A stretch of DNA of 64,000 bases from Bombyx mori (Eukaryota > Arthropoda > Insecta > Lepidoptera > Bombycidae), in the NCBI RefSeq assembly GCF_030269925.1, contig NC_085131.1:3982001-4046000 (forward strand). The letters run 5' to 3'. Below are positions 60,601 to 64,000 of this stretch, one piece after another. Each line of letters starts with the position of its first letter. Position 1 is the stretch's first letter. The translations under genes were made by a program, and so were the position numbers. The notes beneath the pieces were generated by a model that saw only the letters and a program-made list of their open reading frames with translations, did no database searches and was not told the DNA's origin.

Positions 60601-63567
60601 ATATAGCTCATAGCACAACAATATCGTGCACCATTCATTGTTATGGACACGTTCACGCTGTACTGTACTATATATTATTGGCTAAGTATAGGCTGCTATA
60701 GTATAACGTAGTCTGAAAGCAGCTTAAAACCAAAAAGACAAGACGTACAATTTCCTGTTCTAACGCGAAGACGTAATTATTGAAGAACATGTGTAGTTTC
60801 TCGTTGGCGTAGTTGATGCAGAGCTGCTCCAGCGAGTTCGAAGCGAAGTTCTCGAAGCCGAAGATGTCGAGCACGCCCAGCGCCCGGGGAGCCTCGCGGC
60901 CCGGCGCCGAGCAGCTGTTCACGTGCCGGACGAGCCACGCGAACGTGCGCGAGTACAACGCGCGCGCCATCGCGTGACGATTCTCGCGTGCCTGAAATTA
61001 ATCCGCGGATTACAACTTGCTTACAAGGCATTACAGCATCATCTAGCTATAAGAAGTTTTTATTTTATTTTTATTGCATCATAGCCCACCTGGTGTCAAG
61101 TGGTTACCGGAGCCCAAAGACAGTATCGGTATAGTTAGAACGGCTGCCCCACCTTTCAAACCGAAACGCATTACTGCTTCACGGTAGAAATAGTCATGGC
61201 GGTGGTACCTACCCGTGCGGACTCACAAGAAGTCTTACCACGAGTAATATGGTAAAGGTTTGCTAATTATTTACAAGTAGGAAACTAAATATCGGAGATC
61301 TCATTACTCTTTGAACGCGGCAATTTCGAAGTACCCACCAAATATTTATATAAATGTAACCACTATATGATTTGTGACATAAATCTTAAAAGAGGTTAAT
61401 ATGTTATAAAGGTGACATAAATGATAATCTGAATATTGAAACATAACAAGAAGGAACATTAGAAATATTAAAACATTTTTGAATATTGAAATATAAAAAA
61501 CATAAAAACTGGTGAAGCAATAGCTTTAAATGTTGTTTCTCTTCATAGAGCAACTCAGTTTGTGCTTTAGTTTTACTAGGCTAAACTTTATTTTGATGTG
61601 AATAAAATAATACATTATATATATTTATTTATTTTTCGAGGGTAGTATTTACTAAATTTTTTGAAGTGAAAACTTCTTTAGAATCGTTGTGATTTCAAAC
61701 CGGATGCAACGGAAAAAACGACAGGTAAGAGACACAAATACAAAAATGTGTAGGATGAAGCCAGCAAAGAATGGGACAGAAATATACATACTAGTTAATA
61801 CAGCGCCATCTGTGAGATTTTTTAATAATAACGTGTGTATGAAAGCTCTTGTAGTGAATTTTAATTTAGGATTATACGTGAAATTAAAATATCAATTCAC
61901 AGAGGGCGCTACCTTACAATTATTTACTAATGACAAAATTTTACATATACTTAAGACGTTTAGGATAATTGTATTTTAATTTTGGAAGGTTTCACTTCTA
62001 CCACGTGTGAATTGCACACATGTAATTTTTTTTTAAACGAATACAACGGTTACTACATCTTATTTCACGTAGTTGACAATGTAAGCTGATAAATTTGAAG
62101 CAAAGCAACGAACTGGATTTAGTTACCTCGTGTAATCTAAGCGGGATGTCGGTCACGTTTCCCCGCACGTTGATCTGTCGCTCGAGCAGCACCCGCTCTG
62201 CGGTCGGCGGCGCCAGGCCCAGCAGGCTGGCGACCGCCTCCACCGCCTCAGAGTCCTCGGGCGCAAGAGACGACCGCTCACCGTCAACATCCTGCCAAGA
62301 TTATATGTACTTTTGTGAGAACACTTAAAATTTCCCTGTAGTGAACTATTTACAAGACTTTAGGTATGTGCACGCATTAATCTTCAGAACGTCTAACGCG
62401 CCACCTGTCGTACGTTAATAGTACTACTAATATATTACTATTATAGTCTATGTGTTATTCTAATTTAAAAACAAATATTTTGTGAATTTAGAAAAAAAGT
62501 AGAAACATCTAGCCTATCCAATAATCACGTTTATAATTTTAATTGAATTATTATTTGGACGTGTTCGTATTTATTCTATCACAATAAAATGCTAATTTTT
62601 ATTGTTATACAATAAATAAACTGAGAATCTTCAATGATTACACCAGAATTTGCAATCACTTCCTCGATTTAATTCCTTTATCGGTATTACGGAACAGGTA
62701 GCTATAATCAATATTTTTATGTTGATACGAGTAACGCCATCTGTTACCAAATAGCAGACACGGATGTGAAAACAACTAGTACGAAAATTGTAGACATGTG
62801 TGACTCTGCAACGTTGACACGAAGTTCGTTAGTTATTAATCAGTTCTACTCGAAGCGAAAGAAGTGAATTGCGATAATTGAAATCTACCTCGAGTGTCGT
62901 AATAATAAAAATGAATTTTAATTTATACTTCGGTGAAAGTTTTTATTTATCCCGAGCTCCAGTGCGTAACAATGCGGATGCCTATTGTAATTTAGTTTTA
63001 GAAATTACCTATAATTCAAACTAGACTTTCTTGGTTCAATACAGCATAATGCCATTCTTGACACCAATTTTTATTTTATTTTATTGCTTAGATGGGTGGA
63101 CGAGCTCACATCCCACCTGATATTAAGTGGTTACTGGAGCCCATAGACATCTACGACGTAAATGCGCCACCCACCTTGAGATATAAGTTCTAAGATCTCA
63201 GTATAGTTACAACGGCTGCCCCACCCTTCAAACCGAAACGCATTACTGCTTCACGGCAGAAATAGGTAGGGTGGTGGTACCTACCCGTGCGGACTCACAG
63301 GGGTCCTACCACCAGCTATTTATTCCTAAATTATTTCATACATACCTGAAACTGAATGTTCCCCAGCCAGAGAACGGCAGCCAAAACTTTAAACAGCCCC
63401 TCGCACATGTGAGGTGGTACTTGGAGTACAGTTAGCGCCAGTTGCAGCGCTTCGAGCTTCCCTTGTTCCCCTCCGCGGCCTCTGTGAGCCTCTTCATCTT
63501 CAGGCCGAAGGTATTTGAAGTGAACTTCTTGTCGTAAGCGTAACGTGTTCCGCAGCTCATTGTTGTG
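32178..63567 (-). CDS. Unconventional MyTH4-FERM myosin, motor to C-terminus (31 exons; 5' end off window)
   Basis: This is an actin-based motor with a cargo-binding tail, of the type that works in filopodia, microvilli or sensory bristles. Exons, 5' to 3': 63567-63346, 62291-62127, 60991-60749, 60157-60032, 59484-59224, 59072-58939, 57980-57774, 57200-57059, 56132-55900, 55360-55120, 54613-54250, 53272-53095, 52246-52096, 51414-51240, 50758-50604, 50347-50219, 49721-49449, 48969-48734, 45189-45051, 44604-44428, 43526-43379, 43050-42879, 41694-41458, 40952-40784, 38855-38670, 37881-37696, 36651-36444, 35803-35677, 35211-35076, 33863-33624, 32839-32636 and 32285-32178 (TGA). Counting the two exons joined by the FERM-to-MyTH4 linker separately this is the full set I can place, and every phase is consistent over 2,023 codons plus stop. 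The order is motor, IQ neck, proline-rich linker, MyTH4, FERM, MyTH4, FERM. I see no SH3 domain. The best class guess is the insect Myosin XV/Sisyphus (Myo10A) or class XXII group; class VII is the alternative. Confidence 0.88.
32322..32410 (-). mobile_element. Helitron 3' end fragment
   Basis: ACTAGCTGACTCGGCAGACT through AAAAAGAATCCGTCCG matches the 3' ends at 38894 and 55027 but stops abruptly at the MITE that starts at 32411. Confidence 0.75.
32411..32570. mobile_element. Foldback MITE, GCTTAGTGCGAG family
   Basis: A near-complete palindromic copy with GCGAGTTTTATAACGTTCTC at the left and AATAAAACTCGCACTAAGC at the right. Its left end abuts a truncated Helitron end at 32322-32410. Confidence 0.7.
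33308..33561 (+). mobile_element. Helitron-like non-autonomous element
   Basis: Same family as 211-428: TATACTAATATATAAATC at the start and GGACGGGTACAGCTAG|T at the end. It lies 60 bp from a myosin exon. Confidence 0.65.
34240..34352. mobile_element. Foldback MITE, GCTTAGTGCGAG family, partial
   Basis: The left half from GTGCTTAGGCGAGTTTTTTA and the inner right half through AAATTTGAGTTAACT are present; the outer right end is missing. Confidence 0.6.
34602..35041 (-). mobile_element. Bm1-type SINE, full length
   Basis: About 440 bp. On the minus strand the tRNA-like head reads CGTGGTCTAAAGAATAAGAC then GTGTTCGAATCCCGCAGG (B box), followed by the body and an AAGCAATAAATAAATAAA tail. It is in sense orientation within a myosin intron and starts 34 bp after the exon. 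Confidence 0.92.
35250..35500 (-). mobile_element. LINE 3' tail, GAGAGGCTAT family, rearranged
   Basis: TTTTTTTTACCTACCTACGC then GTGAGCTCACGGGGCTCTAA, with internal loss and a second GAGCTCACCCAG near 35500. Diverged copy. Confidence 0.6.
36049..36342 (+). mobile_element. Helitron, non-autonomous, with 3' hairpin
   Basis: Same 5' end (CCTTTAAACGAGCAATTCTT), same internal GGGGATTTCGGGGGCGATAA, and 3' hairpin CGAGCAAAGCTCG with CTAG at 36339-36342. Confidence 0.85.
36700..37060 (+). mobile_element. LINE 3' tail, GAGAGGCTAT family
   Basis: It contains TCGGATCCTCCCGATCCACT, ACGGTGCTTTTAGGTACCTC and GAGCCCTGTGAGCTCTCCTA, and ends degraded without a clean poly(A). Confidence 0.65.
37305..37430 (-). 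mobile_element. LINE 3' tail, GTAGGCAGACGA family
   Basis: TATTGCCTTTGTAGGCAGACGACC through AGCCACTGCCCACCT, as in 8154-8277 and the end of 42256-42650. Confidence 0.75.
37444..37679 (+). mobile_element. Bm1-type SINE, body
   Basis: It ends CACCTAAGCAATAAAAAAAAAAA only 16 bp from the donor of the myosin exon at 37696, antisense to the gene. Confidence 0.9.
37696..41694 (-). CDS. Second MyTH4 domain of the myosin tail (4 exons)
   Basis: Exons 41694-41458, 40952-40784, 38855-38670 and 37881-37696. The first closes the preceding FERM lobe (AWLMAAYSP) and adds a basic linker. Then come [35 protein letters not shown], the helix [14 protein letters not shown] (the MyTH4 L.DEiy.QlikQ core) and [28 protein letters not shown] serine and asparagine-rich insert sits between the first and second helices. 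Confidence 0.82.
37926..38128 (-). mobile_element. Helitron-like repeat, GTCGCTAG end
   Basis: ACTAGCGACCCGCTATTATT through AAAGCGACTTTTGTTTTATA. It is the inverted partner of 58011-58217. Confidence 0.6.
38165..38386 (-). mobile_element. Bm1-type SINE, head and upstream body, diverged
   Basis: ACACGGTGTTATTCCTTCGTCG through CTTTAGGCCACGGCGG matches the 5' half of full Bm1 copies on the minus strand. Confidence 0.7.
38503..38651. mobile_element. hAT-like MITE beside a myosin splice donor
   Basis: Ends CAGTGATTCTCAAACTTTTT and AAGTTTGAGAGCCACTG are inverted repeats of the CAGTGRYTCTCAAACTT type common in hAT elements. The flanks do not show a clean 8-bp duplication, so it is old. It ends 18 bp from the donor of the exon at 38670. 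Confidence 0.7.
39063..40350 (+). mobile_element. P-like or hAT-like element with THAP-type exon, nested in a Helitron
   Basis: 25-bp inverted ends CTTCGATCAACAATAGTAAC... at both sides are flanked by the 8-bp duplication TTATCTAC (39055-39062, 40351-40358). A 13-bp stem with a 4-base loop sits at 39118-39147. Just after it a short two-exon frame starts with [16 protein letters not shown], like the first Cys pair of a THAP domain. THAP-type DNA binding with an 8-bp duplication points to the P superfamily. Confidence 0.75.
39174..39625 (+). pseudogene. THAP-domain N-terminus inside the nested element
   Basis: Exon 39174-39268 encodes [15 protein letters not shown] through GVSYFR, has a GTAAGT donor, and joins in frame to 39565-39625, reading [15 protein letters not shown] before TGA. 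The C..C, then Y/F.FP spacing is that of THAP domains. The conserved tryptophan and the last C..H pair are not found, so the domain is broken or needs frames I cannot place. Confidence 0.6.
40472..40720 (-). mobile_element. Helitron-like element, inverted copy of 211-428 family
   Basis: ACCCCCGTCCGCTTCGCTGG through AAACCACTATAGATTTATAT. It directly abuts the Helitron ending at 40471. Confidence 0.6.
41045..41345. repeat. Repeat with (AT) tract and TCGAATTTCGAC hairpin
   Basis: ACTAGCGGATTCGACAGACG opens the segment, an (AT)-rich run lies at 41106-41127, and TCGAATTTCGACTACCGGGG closes it. The AGTCGAAATTCGACT end also occurs at 8882-8904. Probably Helitron-like, but weakly supported. Confidence 0.45.
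41728..41975 (-). mobile_element. Bm1-type SINE, body
   Basis: TTTATTATTGCTTAGATGGGG through GGGTCCTACCACCAGTAATG. It lies upstream of a myosin exon. Confidence 0.9.
42030..42255 (+). mobile_element. Bm1 variant with a non-tRNA head
   Basis: Poly(T) plus CAAACCTCATGTGGAGAAAG and GGCGCCTGCGGTGATAGATA precede a Bm1 body that has lost about 60 bp between TGGTGGTAGG and TGAAGCAGTAATGCG. The same junction occurs inverted at 52866-52983. Confidence 0.6.
42256..42650 (+). mobile_element. Jockey/CR1-type LINE, reverse transcriptase C-terminus and 3' tail
   Basis: A frame ending at 42587 reads [37 protein letters not shown] and [16 protein letters not shown], a stretch known from the C-termini of jockey-clade reverse transcriptases. 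It is followed by ACCATCAGGTGGGCCGTATG and a long poly(A) at 42637-42655. The element is 5'-truncated. Confidence 0.82.
42879..48969 (-). CDS. First FERM domain of the myosin tail (5 exons)
   Basis: Exons 48969-48734, 45189-45051, 44604-44428, 43526-43379 and 43050-42879. The F1 lobe starts [17 protein letters not shown] and ends near [14 protein letters not shown]2 holds [25 protein letters not shown] and [20 protein letters not shown] with a PPPSPPPPH insert, and [21 protein letters not shown]3 begins [15 protein letters not shown] 3.5-kb intron after the first exon carries repeats only. Confidence 0.82.
43579..43973 (+). mobile_element. Solo LTR, gypsy-like
   Basis: A 395-bp unit bounded by TGTTACGCC and GCGTAACA, with CTAT on both sides (43575-43578, 43974-43977). 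A TATA-like GGCTATAAAAGT lies at 43750. No internal retroviral-like genes are present, so the rest was removed by LTR-LTR recombination. Confidence 0.75.
44085..44205. repeat. Dispersed repeat, GCACATGCATCA family
   Basis: Second copy, with TGAATGTCATTTTCACAGTA and TTGCACATGCATCATGGAC. Confidence 0.55.
44675..44820 (-). mobile_element. Helitron-like fragment, 211-428 family
   Basis: GCTGGGCATTTAAAATTAAC through CACTGTAGATTTATATATTA, with internal loss. Confidence 0.55.
46330..46470 (-). mobile_element. Bm1-type SINE, 3' part
   Basis: TTTTTATTGCTTAGATGAGTG through TAAGGTCTCAAGTATAGTAA. Confidence 0.85.
48285..48540 (-). mobile_element. Bm1-type SINE, body
   Basis: TTTTTTATTGCTTAGCTGGGT through AAGAGGTCCTACCACCAGTA. 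A short piece of the GAGAGGCTAT LINE (GGTACCTAAAAGCACCGTTA) follows directly. Confidence 0.9.
49130..49227 (+). mobile_element. RTE-type LINE 3' end with (GAT) tail
   Basis: GGCCTATGTCTAGCAGTGGG followed by CTGATGATGATGATGATGA is the usual end of lepidopteran RTE-like LINEs. Only about 100 bp remain. Confidence 0.7.
49449..51414 (-). CDS. First MyTH4 domain of the myosin tail (4 exons)
   Basis: Exons 51414-51240, 50758-50604, 50347-50219 and 49721-49449 read [18 protein letters not shown], then an S/T-K-rich stretch, [32 protein letters not shown] and [19 protein letters not shown], ending LPPSTVEIA. The LRDEIxxQ helix and the W.L+.L....PS block are the MyTH4 core known to bind microtubules or cargo tails together with FERM. 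The last exon is extremely GC-rich. Confidence 0.85.
49952..49975. repeat. (TC)n microsatellite
   Basis: About eleven TC dinucleotides in the intron between two MyTH4 exons. Confidence 0.9.
51440..51715 (+). repeat. Dispersed repeat, TTTTTGGCGGG family, copy 2
   Basis: The same order of landmarks as the copy at 1311-1600, including TGACCGCCATTTTACTGAG and the TTTCATCTCAT tract. It starts about 25 bp upstream of a myosin exon acceptor. Confidence 0.7.
52096..55360 (-). CDS. Proline-rich linker of the myosin tail (4 exons)
   Basis: Exons 55360-55120, 54613-54250, 53272-53095 and 52246-52096 encode a low-complexity linker. It starts with a helical stretch and [13 protein letters not shown]. 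Several runs of five to eight prolines follow, for example [39 protein letters not shown] and [13 protein letters not shown]. Such runs can bind profilin, EVH1 or SH3 domains; that is inference. Both exon phase and downstream MyTH4 frame are preserved through this region, so it is coding and not an intron readthrough. Confidence 0.82.
52712..53062 (-). mobile_element. Bm1-type SINE with internal insertion
   Basis: The Bm1 body is interrupted at 52898-52994 by CACCTACCAGCAGTCACC...ATGAGGTTTGAAAAAAAAAA; GCATTACTGCTTCA is found on both sides. It begins about 33 bp after the myosin exon ending at 53095. Confidence 0.75.
53415..53765 (-). repeat. Dispersed repeat, TTTTTGGCGGG family, copy 3
   Basis: Reverse-complement copy. 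It opens with GAAATGAAATGATATGATATG and ends CCCGCCAAAAAGTC. It is the longest of the three copies. Confidence 0.7.
54736..55027 (+). mobile_element. Helitron, non-autonomous, intact
   Basis: It starts TCTATCTATATATATAAAAA, passes TGTCCCCCGTCGGACGGATT and ends AGTCTGCCGGGTCAGCTAG before T. It is the reference for the interrupted copy at 38894-40471. Confidence 0.85.
55423..55866 (-). mobile_element. Bm1-type SINE, full length
   Basis: Head, body and A-rich tail are all present on the minus strand; the head ends at CTTTAGGCCACGACGGC. It starts 34 bp downstream of the IQ-motif exon, sense to the myosin gene. Confidence 0.92.
55900..56132 (-). CDS. Myosin neck exon with IQ motifs and short charged helix
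   Basis: The exon begins [20 protein letters not shown] and contains [14 protein letters not shown] and [13 protein letters not shown]. These fit two or three light-chain-binding IQ motifs with slightly degenerate spacing. It ends in a charged helix ([17 protein letters not shown]) that runs on into the next exon as [14 protein letters not shown], so a short coiled coil or single alpha-helix is likely. Confidence 0.8.
56423..56632 (-). mobile_element. RTE-type LINE fragment with reverse transcriptase C-terminus
   Basis: On the minus strand an open frame reads [40 protein letters not shown] and WRGLGEGNV before a stop. The W.P..GR...RP..RW.DD....G..W...AQDR..W pattern is typical of this LINE group. 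A LINE 3' end with TCTAGCAGTGGAC follows. Confidence 0.8.
56895..57030 (-). mobile_element. LINE 3' tail fragment, GAGAGGCTAT family
   Basis: GAATCTACCACCGGATCGGA and GATCCGGCGAGAAACTCAGC match the middle of 10830-11278, inverted. It ends about 30 bp from the donor of the exon at 57059. Confidence 0.65.
57059..63567 (-). CDS. Myosin motor domain, C-terminal two thirds (8 exons)
   Basis: The motor enters mid-domain with a segment ending [14 protein letters not shown], the family's ILxxxLxLGNxxF strand. The relay region reads [11 protein letters not shown] then [23 protein letters not shown] replaces the commoner FEQLC. Next come [12 protein letters not shown] and [19 protein letters not shown], the latter the HYAGxVxYxxxGFxxKNrD block. 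The actin-binding and SH1 end is [14 protein letters not shown] then [20 protein letters not shown], followed by the converter segment [12 protein letters not shown]. The ATP-binding P-loop and switch I must lie in exons to the right of the window. Nothing visible suggests a dead motor. Confidence 0.9.
57466..57710 (-). mobile_element. Bm1-type SINE, diverged body
   Basis: TTTTTTTTGCTTAGATGTATGG through CGTGCGGACTCACAAAACTT. More diverged than the other copies. Confidence 0.85.
58011..58217 (+). mobile_element. Helitron-like repeat, GTCGCTAG end
   Basis: AGTATAAAACAAAGTCGCTTT through GAAGCGAGGGCGGGTCGCTAG|T. CTAG|T end as in other Helitrons here. Confidence 0.6.
58243..58716. repeat. Candidate MITE with AGATTGGGGGGAAT ends
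   Basis: TTAGATTGGGGGGAATCGGG at the left and the inverted TCTATTCCCCCCAATCTTC at the right bracket about 475 bp of AT-rich sequence without coding potential. The target duplication is unclear. Confidence 0.5.
60567..60725. mobile_element. Palindromic MITE with AAGCTGCTTTCAGACTACG ends
   Basis: The 19-bp ends are perfect inverted repeats (right end CGTAGTCTGAAAGCAGCTT) and are followed by TATA-rich inner repeats. It stops 23 bp short of the donor of the motor exon at 60749. Confidence 0.8.
61070..61250 (-). mobile_element. Bm1-type SINE, body, partial
   Basis: ATAGCCCACCTGGTGTCAAG through AAGAAGTCTTACCACGAGTA, with an internal loss around 61120. Confidence 0.8.
61660..62024. repeat. Repeat with GAAGTGAAAACTTCTTT ends
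   Basis: Related to 10094-10380 at both ends. It also has an internal inverted pair, AGCGCCATCTGTGA against TCACAGAGGGCGCT, giving a second possible fold. Confidence 0.6.
62720..62971 (+). mobile_element. Diverged relative of the solo LTR
   Basis: It shares GAGTAACGCCATCTRTYRCC near the start and TTATTTATCCCGA...GTGCGTAACA at the end with 43579-43973. Flanking duplications are not visible. Confidence 0.6.
63078..63322 (-). mobile_element. Bm1-type SINE, body
   Basis: TTTTATTGCTTAGATGGGTGG through AGGGGTCCTACCACCAGC. It begins about 25-30 bp after the motor exon ending at 63346, sense to the gene. Confidence 0.9.
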
Positions 63568-63627
63568 CTGCAGCAACAAGAATATAAGTCATCTCATGAA
63601 AATCATTAATTTCATTATTATTTTTTC

Positions 63628-64000
63628 CTACCTAAGCTGAGAGCCTTGAGAGGCTATTTCAGCGTAACCGTAACTAGTAGGTGAGCTCGTGGGGCTCAAA
63701 CTTGACGACGTTGCTAACACGAACCCTAGCAAGAGCCGTGCTTCGCAGAATCTACGCGAAACGCGACCCACTGAGAAAATCTGGCGAGAAACTCAGTTGG
63801 CTGTGTCTGAGGGTTAATTTACTTGTCGAGCCCTTCGTCGCAAGCGACGGGTTCGACGAGAACGATGACCTGTGCTTGAGGTACCTAAAAGCACCGTTAG
63901 TGGATCGGGAGGATCCGAAATGACGTGTTTGGGGCGACGTCGACTGCTTTCCATTCTGTCCGCAGGATCGGGGAATTTCATGTGTACTGTTTCTGTCCTA
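63628..64000 (-). mobile_element. LINE 3' tail, GAGAGGCTAT family, running off the window
   Basis: CTACCTAAGCTGAGAGCCTT, GTGAGCTCGTGGGGCTCAAA, AAATCTGGCGAGAAACTCAG and GTACCTAAAAGCACCGTTAG in order. It is the intron sequence just upstream of the first visible myosin exon. Confidence 0.75.

Overview
The window is nuclear DNA from a moth, most likely the silkworm Bombyx mori or its wild relative B. mandarina. Three things point there: many copies of a Bm1-type SINE with a tRNA-like head, Lepidoptera-style Helitrons ending in CTAG|T, and an AT-rich background with short GT-AG introns and GC-rich coding islands. No bacterial, viral or CRISPR locus is present. I had no database, so names rest on protein motifs and splice-frame continuity read by eye.

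Layout. (1) 531-11813, plus strand: the last 11 exons I can place of the DNA polymerase epsilon catalytic subunit, down to the stop codon and both C-terminal cysteine fingers. (2) 12318-13648, minus: a complete two-exon Sec13. (3) 14466-15583, plus: a five-exon C3orf33-like protein with one membrane segment and an SNase-like fold. (4) 16228-24643, minus: a complete five-exon Rab8. Its 34-codon last exon, ending in a prenylation motif, lies 6.1 kb from the rest. (5) 25299-28349, plus: a complete six-exon RPB7, the RNA polymerase II stalk subunit. (6) 32178-63567, minus: 31 exons (2,023 codons plus stop) of a MyTH4-FERM unconventional myosin, from mid-motor to the stop. Its start lies beyond the right edge.

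The genes are unrelated housekeeping or cytoskeletal genes in alternating orientation. Sec13 and the C3orf33-like gene share a head-to-head promoter interval, as do Rab8 and RPB7. Polymerase epsilon and Sec13 are tail to tail, about 500 bp apart.

Nearly all other recognisable sequence is transposon debris. It includes Bm1 SINEs, two tRNA-like SINEs, several LINE 3' tails (two with reverse-transcriptase C-termini), Helitrons, foldback MITEs, a solo LTR and a second degraded LTR. Three cut-and-paste relics keep their terminal repeats, their target duplications and a piece of their protein: a PIF/Harbinger-like one with a MADF-like fragment, a Tc1/mariner-IS630-like one lacking its catalytic core, and a P- or hAT-like one with a THAP-like exon nested inside a Helitron. 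The most notable host-transposon contacts are at splice sites. One retroposon duplicated the 5' splice site of a polymerase epsilon exon, and a series of SINEs and MITEs sits 6-37 bp from splice donors. I see no new multi-gene system here. The novelty lies in these nested elements and in their positions relative to exons.
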